Of a stretch of DNA of 5,606 bases, positions 1 through 5,429 are shown piece after piece; the first letter of the stretch is position 1, and each line of letters opens with the position of its first letter. The translations under genes were made by a program, and so were the position numbers. The stretch covers positions 1 to 5,606 of the forward strand of contig DMTA01000166.1 in NCBI GenBank assembly GCA_003454835.1, given 5' to 3'. This stretch comes from Achromobacter sp. GTDB lineage: Bacteria; Pseudomonadota; Gammaproteobacteria; Burkholderiales; Burkholderiaceae_B. The notes under the pieces are model-generated. The model was not told the DNA's origin. It searched no databases and saw nothing but the letters and a program-made list of their open reading frames with translations.

Positions 1-124
1 TCCGGACCGCAATCGTGGGCGTTCGCCTCCCCGGTGACCGCGGCGTCGGGCGACCTACGAAGACGGCTCTCAGCCCATGGAGCGCATTGCAGCCTACGAA
101 GCCGCTTCGCAGCTCCCGCAGACC
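1..124. other. Left-edge stretch with no supported gene
   Basis: This short edge region lies downstream of the stop of the minus-strand ribonuclease gene. No frame gives a protein I recognise. A minus-strand frame opens with a GTG that overlaps the ribonuclease stop (GTGA) and stays open to the window edge, but its 42 codons read as an arginine-rich, low-information peptide, so I do not call it. Two things are visible: a 9-bp direct repeat CCTACGAAG at 54-62 and 93-101, and a small imperfect hairpin around 91-114 with core CGAAG-CCG-CTTCG. No T-run follows the hairpin in the minus direction, so it is at best a weak transcript end. The next gene on either strand lies outside the window. Confidence 0.5.
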
Positions 125-2017
125 TCACCCCTCCGCCTTAACCTCACCCACAAACCGACAATCCAACTCCAGAGACAACTCATCCATCCCCAGAATATCC
201 ACCTCCACAGCCGTCCCCCGCTCAAACTCCGGCATCCCTCCCACCCGAGTCACCAACGGCGCATTCGCAAACCGCACCAGATCATCCCGCAGCACATGCG
301 CCACCGTTCGCGTCACGCCATTCTGCTTCAGCCAGCGTAGGCACCAGTAGCGTTCCATTGCGCTCTGGAACTCGGCCCAGGCTGCGTATTGCGCGTCGAA
401 GGCGCCGATGATGGCGAACAGATCCGCGTCGCGCGGTTTGAACGGAGCGATCAGGCGGGCCGAGACCCCGTGTTCCACCGCGGCGATCAGTTGCCACTGG
501 TTGACCAGGTCGACGTAGCGGCGCAGCGGCGACGTGCTCCACGCGTACTGCGGAACGCCGATGGCCTCGTGCGGCAGCGCCTGTGTGCTCATGCGTACTC
601 GGCCAGCCTGTTGAGAGCGGTAGATGCCCGGCACGCCGTGCTGGTTCAGCAAGCCGCCCCACAGGTTGTTGGCCAGGATCATGTATTCGGCCACCATGCG
701 ATCCAGCGGCGCGTTGCGCTGGCGCGGGACCAGGCGCACGGGCGTGTCGGGATCGTCGGGGTTGCCGTCCAGGTAGAAGCTGTACTCGACCCGAGAATTG
801 TTTTCCGGCTTGCCGCGCACGTTTTCGCGTTGCGCGGACAGGGCCTGGGCCAGCTTCCAGAGCGGGCGCAGCCAGTGGCCGTAGGGCAGGTCGGCGTCCG
901 GGTCGGACAGGCTGGCCTCGGTGACCTGGCTATCCAGCATGTTGTGGCGCAGGTTTTCGCGCACGACGATGCGTTCCAGGCGGGTTTCCGATTCGATGAC
1001 TTCGCCGGTTTCGGGATTGGCGATGACGTACAGCGACAGCGCGGGCACTTCGCGGCCGGCGTCCAGTGAGAACGCCTGAATCACGCTGTCCGGCTGCATC
1101 GGGATCTTGTCGCCCGGCATGTAGACGGTGGACAGGCGGGCGCGGGCCAGCTTGTCCAGTTCGCTGTCGCGGGTGACGGACAGGCCGGGTGCGGCGACGT
1201 GGACGCCGACGCGCACGCGGCCGTCGGGCAGCGTGGAAACGGACAGCGCGTCGTCGATTTCCGTGGTGGTGACATCGTCCACGGAATAGATCTCGGCGTC
1301 AGCCAGCGGCAGTTCGCGGTCGATGGGCGGCAGTTCCACGTCGGGGAAGGCCAGTCCGCGCGGGAAGTTGACGGCCAGGAAGCGGCGCTTGTGCAGCGCG
1401 AGCGCGTGCGGCCAGGCGCCCAGTTCGAGCAGCAGGCGGTCAGGCGTCTTGCCCAGCTTGGCGCACGCGGCGTCCAGGGCCTTCCATTGCTGCGAGTTCT
1501 TGTCCGGGCGGATCAGGAGCGATTCGGCGGCCTGGGCGATGGGTTCGGGCAGGCGACCCGCGGCCATTTCGTCGACCCATTCCTGCTGCTGTTCGGCCTG
1601 GCGCTGCTTCTTTTCCAGCGCGGCCAGTGCGGCGGCCAGGATGTCCGGCGGGGCGGGGCGATAGCGGCCCTTGCCGCGTCGGTGGAAGTACGCTGGCGCG
1701 CCATGCAGACGCATCAGCAGCGCGGCTTGTTCGACGGGCGTGGGGGCGTGGCCAAAGTAGTCGGCGGCCAGGGCGGGGGAGTCGAATTCCTCTTGCGGCG
1801 CGCATTCCCACAGGAATTGCAGGTCCAGCGTCTCGGCCGTGGCGGCCGCCTGGCTCATCAGGGCTGCCGGATCCGGCGAGGCGAAGTTGAACAGGGTATT
1901 GGCGCGCTTGATTTTGCTGCGCTTGCCCGTCTCCGACTCCACCTGCAGGCTGGCGTCGGTTTCGGACAGGATATGGCCGGCCTTGAAGCTGCCGTCATCT
2001 TCGTAAAACACATACAT
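125..2017 (-). CDS. RNB-domain exoribonuclease (RNase II/R superfamily)
   Basis: A complete 630-residue protein, probably a cytoplasmic 3'-to-5' exoribonuclease that degrades single-stranded RNA to nucleotides. Residues 1-45 look like a small beta-rich N-terminal domain, and about 45-220 form an alpha-helical linker region. The RNB catalytic domain runs from about 230 to 560. Its metal site is visible as SVDDVTTTEIDDALS (245-259), with Asp247, Asp255 and Asp256 matching three of the four RNase II aspartates; the fourth position is Glu253. The second signature, STSPLRRYVDL (494-504), carries the conserved Arg pair at 499-500. Residues 565-630 look like a degenerate S1/OB tail rather than a full S1 domain, which suggests the compact bacterial VacB-like subgroup and not classical RNase R. 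The ATG at 2017 has AGGA at 2029-2032, 11 bases upstream. It is the last gene of the leftward mpl-esterase-RNB row, 75 bases after the esterase. Oddity: the final 63 sense codons contain none ending in C. The RNB assignment is firm; the substrate and subgroup are inferred. Confidence 0.93.
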   Translation of the reverse strand: MYVFYEDDGSFKAGHILSETDASLQVESETGKRSKIKRANTLFNFASPDPAALMSQAAATAETLDLQFLWECAPQEEFDSPALAADYFGHAPTPVEQAALLMRLHGAPAYFHRRGKGRYRPAPPDILAAALAALEKKQRQAEQQQEWVDEMAAGRLPEPIAQAAESLLIRPDKNSQQWKALDAACAKLGKTPDRLLLELGAWPHALALHKRRFLAVNFPRGLAFPDVELPPIDRELPLADAEIYSVDDVTTTEIDDALSVSTLPDGRVRVGVHVAAPGLSVTRDSELDKLARARLSTVYMPGDKIPMQPDSVIQAFSLDAGREVPALSLYVIANPETGEVIESETRLERIVVRENLRHNMLDSQVTEASLSDPDADLPYGHWLRPLWKLAQALSAQRENVRGKPENNSRVEYSFYLDGNPDDPDTPVRLVPRQRNAPLDRMVAEYMILANNLWGGLLNQHGVPGIYRSQQAGRVRMSTQALPHEAIGVPQYAWSTSPLRRYVDLVNQWQLIAAVEHGVSARLIAPFKPRDADLFAIIGAFDAQYAAWAEFQSAMERYWCLRWLKQNGVTRTVAHVLRDDLVRFANAPLVTRVGGMPEFERGTAVEVDILGMDELSLELDCRFVGEVKAEG

Positions 2018-2036
2018 GGTGGGGATCGTCCTGGGC

Positions 2037-2053
2037 GGCGGCCTCGCGCCGCC
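2037..2053 (-). promoter_or_regulatory. GC hairpin just before the ribonuclease ribosome-binding site
   Basis: On the minus strand GGCGGC (2053-2048) can pair perfectly with GCCGCC (2042-2037) across a 5-base loop. The stem ends four bases before the AGGA ribosome-binding site at 2032-2029. A stem this close could influence ribosome loading, but GC-rich inverted repeats of this size are common by chance in such DNA. The same 75-base spacer holds a 10-bp palindrome TCGATATCGA at 2080-2089. Confidence 0.25.
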
Positions 2054-2092
2054 TTGCGCAGCTTGGTGGGTGTTGAAAGTCGATATCGATTA

Positions 2093-2692
2093 TCAGGGGC
2101 GTACCGGCTTGACGCCTAGGGCGAATTCAAGCACTTCCGGCATCCATTCCGCGAAATCGGATAGGCCGTGGTCGCTGCCTTGCACGATACGCTGGCGGCA
2201 GCCGGCGTATCGGTCGCGCATCTCGCGCCAATCCAGCACTTCGTCGCCGGTCGCGGCCACCAGGAAATACCGGTCGGGCTGCGTGATGCGCGGCGCATGG
2301 ATGGCGGCCAGTTCGTCCACATACTCGGGCAAAAAAACGAACGGCGCGCCGGAATGATACATGTGGTGCTCGCCGACCTGGGTGGCAAGGTCGCGCGCGG
2401 CGTGGACGGCGGGGTTCAGCAGGACGGCCTTGCAGCCTAGCTGCTCGGCGATCCACGTGGCGTAGAAACCGCCCAGCGACGAGCCGATGACGGTCAATTC
2501 ACGGGGCGAGTCGGTGTCCACCAGTCGGTCGCGCGCCATGCCAAGCGCCACGTCGATGGCTTCACGCGGACTGGCGGGCAGTTGCGGGCAAGCCCATGCG
2601 TCCATCAGGCCGCGCGCGGCCATGGCGTCCGCCATCATGCGGGCCTTGAAGGAGTCGGGCGACGATCGGAAACCGTGTAGATAGAGGATCAT
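2093..2692 (-). CDS. YqiA-family alpha/beta-hydrolase (putative esterase)
   Basis: A complete 199-residue cytoplasmic protein that resembles the YqiA/YcfP-type small esterases, a family whose natural substrate is poorly defined. It opens with the family hallmark ILYLHGFRSSPDSFKA (2-17), where the HGF turn should form the oxyanion-hole side. The nucleophile elbow is GSSLGG (70-75), with Ser72 as the predicted nucleophile. The acid is probably Asp150 in ATGDEVLDW (147-155), and the base is His175 in QGSDHGLSDF (171-180), so the triad is intact. The length of about 200 residues is normal for the family. I chose the ATG at 2692 because family similarity begins exactly there; the reading frame stays open upstream to 2875, but that extension reads as spacer and would overlap the end of mpl. 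A GGAA about 10 bases upstream is a weak ribosome-binding site. It lies between mpl and the RNB gene on the same strand. A hydrolase fold is certain; its true reaction is unknown. Confidence 0.9.
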   Translation of the reverse strand: MILYLHGFRSSPDSFKARMMADAMAARGLMDAWACPQLPASPREAIDVALGMARDRLVDTDSPRELTVIGSSLGGFYATWIAEQLGCKAVLLNPAVHAARDLATQVGEHHMYHSGAPFVFLPEYVDELAAIHAPRITQPDRYFLVAATGDEVLDWREMRDRYAGCRQRIVQGSDHGLSDFAEWMPEVLEFALGVKPVRP

Positions 2693-2746
2693 TGTTTGCT
2701 GTTTCCGTGTGCGTTGCGGCCGGCTGAAGGCTTGAATTCCGGCCGG

Positions 2747-2771
2747 GCCGGGCCGGCAGAGCGAGCCCGGC
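2747..2771 (-). repeat. GC-rich inverted repeat in the mpl-esterase spacer
   Basis: GCCGGGC at 2747-2753 pairs perfectly with GCCCGGC at 2765-2771 across an 11-base loop. A second copy of GCCGGGC at 2742-2748 gives an alternative, longer-looped pairing. GGCCGG at 2718-2723 can also pair with CCGGCC at 2739-2744. The tandem GGCCG units make several mutually exclusive folds possible. They lie in the 124-base spacer between mpl and the esterase. No function is shown. Confidence 0.4.
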
Positions 2772-2782
2772 ATGTCCGGCAG

Positions 2783-2812
2783 GCCCGCTTTGCCGTGTTC
2801 GACCAAGCGGGC
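2783..2812 (-). terminator. Stem-loop just after the mpl stop codon (weak terminator candidate)
   Basis: GCCCGCTT (2783-2790) and AAGCGGGC (2805-2812) form a perfect 8-bp inverted repeat with a 14-base loop, beginning four bases beyond the mpl stop on the minus strand. The position fits a 3'-end structure for mpl mRNA. However, the sequence after the stem in the transcribed direction has no U-run, so this is not a standard intrinsic terminator. It may stabilise the mRNA end, cause partial read-through, or mean nothing. Confidence 0.35.
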
Positions 2813-2816
2813 GGAA

Positions 2817-4187
2817 TCAGCCGCGCGCCTGTAGCGCATCCAACAGCTTGCCATGGATGCCGCCGAAGCCGCCATTGCTCATGACCAGCACCTGGTCGCC
2901 CGGCCGAGCGGCGCCGGCGACGGCGTCCACGAGCGTGCCGATGTCATCGTAACTGGAAGCCCGGCCGCCCAGGGGCGCCAGCACTTCAGCCGGATTCCAG
3001 CCCAGCGCGTGCTTGCCCTCGCTGGCGCCAAAGCAGAACACCAGATCGGCATCGGCCAGCGCCTCGGGCAGCCGGGCTGCCATGGTGCCCAGCTTCATGG
3101 TGTTGGACCGCGGCTCCAGTACGGCCAGGATGCGCCCGGCGCCCACTTGGCGCCGCAGGCCTTCCAGCGTGGTGGCGATGGCGGTGGGGTGGTGAGCAAA
3201 GTCGTCGTAGACCTTAATGCCATTGACCGTGCCGCGCAGTTCCATCCGGCGCTTGACGCCGCCGAAGCGGGTGAGAGCATCGATGCCCTGTTCGGCCGGC
3301 ACGCCGACGTGCTCGGCGGCGGCCAGGGCAGCCAGCGCGTTCATCCGGTTGTGCTCGCCGGTCAGCGACCAGCGCACCGTGCCCGCGCTGACGCCGGCCC
3401 GGGTGACCTCGAATGCGCCGTCAGCGTCCGGCGGCAATGACTGCCAATTCCCTTGCGGTCCGAACGTGACGGTATCTGACCAGCATCCGCGCGCAATGAC
3501 GCGGTCCAGCGCGTCCGATTGCGTGGGCCGGACGATGCGCCCCGACCCGGGGATCGTACGAACCAGATGGTGAAACTGGGTTTCAATCGCCGTCAGATCG
3601 GGGAAGATGTCGGCGTGATCGTATTCCAGGTTGTTCAGGATGGCAGTGCGCGGGCGGTAGTGGACGAACTTCGAGCGCTTGTCAAAGAATGCCGTGTCGT
3701 ATTCGTCCGCTTCGATAACGAAGGGGCGGCGCGCCGGATCGAAGCGAGCGGACACATGCAGGTCCTGCGCTACGCCGCCGATCAGGAAGTTCGGGGCCAG
3801 TCCGGCGGCTTCCAGCACCCAGGCCAGCATCGAGCTGGTAGTGGTCTTGCCGTGTGTGCCCGCCACAGCGAGCACATGCGCACCCGGCAGGATGTTGTCG
3901 CCCAGCCATTGCGGCCCGGACACGTAGCGCGCCCCGGACTCCAGAATGGCTTCCATCAACGGATTGCCGCGGCTGACCACGTTGCCGATGACATACAGGT
4001 CCGGCTTGAGCGCCAATTGCTCCGCGCCGAAGCCTTCGATCAGTTCGATACCCTGTTCGGAAAGCTGGGTGCTCATCGGCGGGTACACGCCCGCGTCGCA
4101 ACCCGTGACTTTGTGGCCGGCGGCGCGCGCGATCAGCGCCAATCCGCCCATGAAGGTGCCGCAGATGCCAAGAATGTGCAGGTGCAT
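2817..4187 (-). CDS. mpl: UDP-N-acetylmuramate:L-alanyl-gamma-D-glutamyl-meso-diaminopimelate ligase (murein peptide ligase)
   Basis: A complete 456-residue Mur ligase. Mpl joins the recycled tripeptide L-Ala-D-Glu-meso-Dap to UDP-MurNAc using ATP, returning cell-wall turnover products to peptidoglycan synthesis in the cytoplasm. The Rossmann-like N-terminal domain starts HILGICGTFMGGLA (4-17); the GTFMGG turn separates Mpl from MurC. The ATP P-loop is AGTHGKTTTSSM (109-120). The stretch EADEYDTAFFDKRSKFVHY (159-177) is characteristic of Mpl, followed by NNLEYDHADIF (185-195). The C-terminal domain carries GEHNRMNALAA (277-287), YDDFAHHPTAI (327-337) and EPRSNTMKLG (358-367), and the protein ends with MSNGGFGGIHGKLLDAL. 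Length matches the family (about 450-460). The ATG at 4187 has an excellent AGGAG at 4196-4200, eight bases upstream; the open frame continues to 4268 but lacks family similarity there. It is first in the leftward gene row and diverges from the TlpA-like gene. No other murein-recycling gene is in the window. Confidence 0.97.
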   Translation of the reverse strand: MHLHILGICGTFMGGLALIARAAGHKVTGCDAGVYPPMSTQLSEQGIELIEGFGAEQLALKPDLYVIGNVVSRGNPLMEAILESGARYVSGPQWLGDNILPGAHVLAVAGTHGKTTTSSMLAWVLEAAGLAPNFLIGGVAQDLHVSARFDPARRPFVIEADEYDTAFFDKRSKFVHYRPRTAILNNLEYDHADIFPDLTAIETQFHHLVRTIPGSGRIVRPTQSDALDRVIARGCWSDTVTFGPQGNWQSLPPDADGAFEVTRAGVSAGTVRWSLTGEHNRMNALAALAAAEHVGVPAEQGIDALTRFGGVKRRMELRGTVNGIKVYDDFAHHPTAIATTLEGLRRQVGAGRILAVLEPRSNTMKLGTMAARLPEALADADLVFCFGASEGKHALGWNPAEVLAPLGGRASSYDDIGTLVDAVAGAARPGDQVLVMSNGGFGGIHGKLLDALQARG

Positions 4188-4284
4188 TGATAAATCTCCT
4201 GCCCAGCATTGTATATATAGCGGCTGCACAAGCCCGAGCCCGGCGCCTGCGGCGTAAACCGGCCGCAACGGTTATCATCGCGCC
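4188..4284. promoter_or_regulatory. Divergent spacer between mpl and the TlpA-like gene
   Basis: These 97 bases must hold the start signals for both divergent genes. On the minus strand the mpl ribosome-binding site AGGAG lies at 4196-4200. Just upstream is the AT-rich island TATATATA at 4212-4219, which with TACAAT (4213-4208, minus strand) offers -10 elements for mpl; the resulting leader would be only about 13-20 bases. No good -35 box lies at the right distance (a TTGTGC at 4231-4226 on the minus strand is too close). For the rightward gene I see neither a clear promoter nor a purine-rich ribosome-binding site before the ATG at 4285. Confidence 0.45.
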
Positions 4285-4818
4285 ATGAATCGACGCCTAC
4301 TTCTTTCCGCCGCCGTGGCGGTGGCCGCGACTGTCGCGGGCGGCTACACGCTGATGGGCCGCAAGCCCAAAAACGATGCCGCGCCTGCCGGTGCAGGCGA
4401 TCCGGTCGCGGGACTCATGCAGATGCAGCTTCCGGATCTGAACGGCGCTTCGCATTCGCTGGCGGGCTGGAAGGGCCAGCCCATCGTGGTCAATTTCTGG
4501 GCCACGTGGTGCGCGCCATGCGTCAAGGAAATGCCCGCGCTCGACGATTTGCAGAAAAAATATCCGCAAGTGCGCTTTGTCGGCATCGGTGTTGATTCCG
4601 CCGCCAACATGCAGAAATTTGTCGAGAAAGTACAGGTTTCCTATCCGTTATGGGTAATAGGCGCCGGCGCCATCGATACGCTGCGTAAGCTGGGTAACCC
4701 CAGCGGCGGCTTGCCTTTTACTATCGTTTTCAATGCAGATGGCAGCATTAACCGGAAGATATTGGGCGAAGTCCAGCCCGATGACCTGGATCGCACTCTC
4801 GCCGATTTAAAGGCGTAA
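4285..4818 (+). CDS. TlpA/ResA-like membrane-anchored thiol-disulfide oxidoreductase
   Basis: A complete 177-residue thioredoxin-fold protein. A short basic N-terminus (MNRR) and a hydrophobic stretch at about 5-24 form a signal anchor or uncleaved signal, so the catalytic domain should lie on the periplasmic side; I see no lipobox Cys. The domain starts near residue 45 (MQMQLPDLNGASHSLAGWKG) and runs VVNFWATWCAPCVKEMPAL (68-86), with the redox motif WCAPC at 75-79 (Cys76, Cys79). The cis-proline is Pro144 in GGLPFTIVFN (141-150). The WCxPC motif, the DxxG-x-SL lead-in and the 'RFVGIGVDS' strand place it with the TlpA/ResA/AhpC-TSA-like reductases, which typically reduce disulfides in exported proteins such as apocytochrome c. 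The actual partner cannot be told from this window, since no cytochrome-maturation gene is present. The ATG is supported by the signal sequence that follows, although no good ribosome-binding site precedes it. It diverges from mpl and lies 89 bases before aroQ on the same strand. Confidence 0.92.
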   Translation: MNRRLLLSAAVAVAATVAGGYTLMGRKPKNDAAPAGAGDPVAGLMQMQLPDLNGASHSLAGWKGQPIVVNFWATWCAPCVKEMPALDDLQKKYPQVRFVGIGVDSAANMQKFVEKVQVSYPLWVIGAGAIDTLRKLGNPSGGLPFTIVFNADGSINRKILGEVQPDDLDRTLADLKA

Positions 4819-4824
4819 GTCTGT

Positions 4825-4853
4825 TGGACAAATAGTAGGAATTGGCGTAAAAA
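4825..4853 (+). promoter_or_regulatory. Candidate sigma-70 promoter upstream of aroQ
   Basis: TGGACA (4825-4830, five of six matches to TTGACA) and TAAAAA (4848-4853, four of six to TATAAT) are separated by 17 bases, directly after the TlpA-like stop codon. Transcription would start near 4860, giving aroQ a leader of roughly 50 bases that contains the inverted repeat at 4872-4888. This is a visual match only, and a read-through transcript from the TlpA-like gene is equally possible. Confidence 0.35.
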
Positions 4854-4871
4854 GCTGGTTTATCGGCTGTT

Positions 4872-4888
4872 TTGCCAACAATTGGCAA
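4872..4888. repeat. Perfect 7-3-7 inverted repeat upstream of aroQ
   Basis: TTGCCAA (4872-4878), loop CAA, TTGGCAA (4882-4888) is a perfect inverted repeat 20 bases before the aroQ start. The half-site core ATTGGC also occurs in direct orientation at 4841-4846, 4881-4886 and 4896-4901. A dyad of this size could be a dimeric regulator's operator or a small leader hairpin. No matching regulator is in the window. Confidence 0.45.
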
Positions 4889-4907
4889 TCCACTCATTGG
4901 CACGCGC

Positions 4908-5342
4908 ATGGCGCAAAACATACTGGTATTGCATGGCCCGAACCTGAACCTGCTTGGCACCCGGGAACCTCACATCTACGGCAGTCTTACCCTTGCCCAG
5001 ATCAATGAGCGTCTCGAGCTGCTCGCAGGCGAACTGGGCGCCACGCTGACCGCGTGGCAAAGCAATCACGAAGGTGCGCTGGTTGACCGCATTCAGGCGG
5101 CACGGCAGGACGGCACGGACTTCATCATCATCAACGCAGCGGCATACACGCACACCAGTGTCGCGATTCGCGACGCGCTGGCCGGGGTCGCGATCCCATT
5201 TATTGAAGTACATTTGTCCAATCTGTATAAGCGAGAGCCGTTCAGGCATCACTCTTATCTGTCCGACTTGGCGCAGGGCCTGATCAGCGGCCTGGGCGCG
5301 GACGGCTACGAGGCCGCGCTGCGCTACGCAGTGCGGCACTGA
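4908..5342 (+). CDS. aroQ: Type II 3-dehydroquinate dehydratase
   Basis: A complete 144-residue protein, the usual size for the small dodecameric type II enzyme. It dehydrates 3-dehydroquinate to 3-dehydroshikimate, the third step of the shikimate pathway, in the cytoplasm. Signatures are all present: [21 protein letters not shown] (5-25), with Arg19 of the active-site lid and the catalytic Tyr24; QSNHEG (51-56); [17 protein letters not shown] (75-91), with Asn76 and the catalytic-base His82 of the YTHTS motif; EVHLSN (100-105), with Glu100 and His102; and [11 protein letters not shown] (110-120), with Arg113. I start at the ATG at 4908 because [12 protein letters not shown] is the normal family N-terminus. 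A TTG at 4872 in the same frame would add 12 residues, but it has no ribosome-binding site and no family support. The chosen ATG also has only a poor ribosome-binding site, which is unusual for an essential-pathway gene. accB follows 87 bases downstream, a frequent proteobacterial pairing. Confidence 0.97.
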   Translation: MAQNILVLHGPNLNLLGTREPHIYGSLTLAQINERLELLAGELGATLTAWQSNHEGALVDRIQAARQDGTDFIIINAAAYTHTSVAIRDALAGVAIPFIEVHLSNLYKREPFRHHSYLSDLAQGLISGLGADGYEAALRYAVRH

Positions 5343-5415
5343 TCTCGCACCAATTCAACGCTTTTACATCTTATACGGCGCGAACCCGACGCTGGGACGA
5401 CGCCGACACTATCTC

Positions 5416-5421
5416 GGGAAG
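5416..5421 (+). promoter_or_regulatory. Ribosome-binding site of accB
   Basis: GGGAAG sits eight bases before the ATG at 5430 and supports that start. The rest of the 87-base aroQ-accB spacer (5343-5429) shows an AT-rich patch around 5360-5375 with TTATAC as a possible -10, but no convincing -35 at the right distance and no terminator, so read-through from aroQ is plausible. Confidence 0.6.
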
Positions 5422-5429
5422 CAGCTTCT

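Noticed and set aside
1..128. GTG-initiated minus-strand frame overlapping the ribonuclease stop and running off the window
   Set aside because: The 42-codon product is arginine-rich with no recognisable motif and no ribosome-binding site evidence beyond the overlap itself; too short to support as a gene.
15..350. Two overlapping plus-strand open frames (15-350 and 77-340)
   Set aside because: They lie mostly antisense to the well-supported ribonuclease and stay open because of the unusual third-position bias there; the products are low-complexity with no family resemblance.
389..1069. Plus-strand open frame of 226 codons antisense to the RNB domain
   Set aside because: Shadow of the RNB coding frame with no recognisable protein features.
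1199..2119. Long plus-strand open frame of 306 codons antisense to the ribonuclease
   Set aside because: High-GC DNA produces long antisense frames; the product is Gly/Arg/Gln-rich with no domain, while the minus-strand frame carries full RNB motifs.
2693..2875. N-terminal extension of the esterase by 61 codons
   Set aside because: It would run into the mpl coding region, reads as GC-rich spacer sequence, and the family N-terminus begins exactly at the ATG at 2692.
3519..4190. Plus-strand open frame of 223 codons antisense to mpl
   Set aside because: Mirror frame of a clearly identified Mpl; no motifs or start signal.
4188..4268. N-terminal extension of Mpl by 27 codons
   Set aside because: The strong AGGAG eight bases before the ATG at 4187 and the family N-terminus MHIHILGICGT-type sequence fix the start at 4187.
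4872..4907. TTG start adding 12 residues to AroQ
   Set aside because: No ribosome-binding site, not part of the family N-terminus, and the segment coincides with a non-coding-looking inverted repeat.
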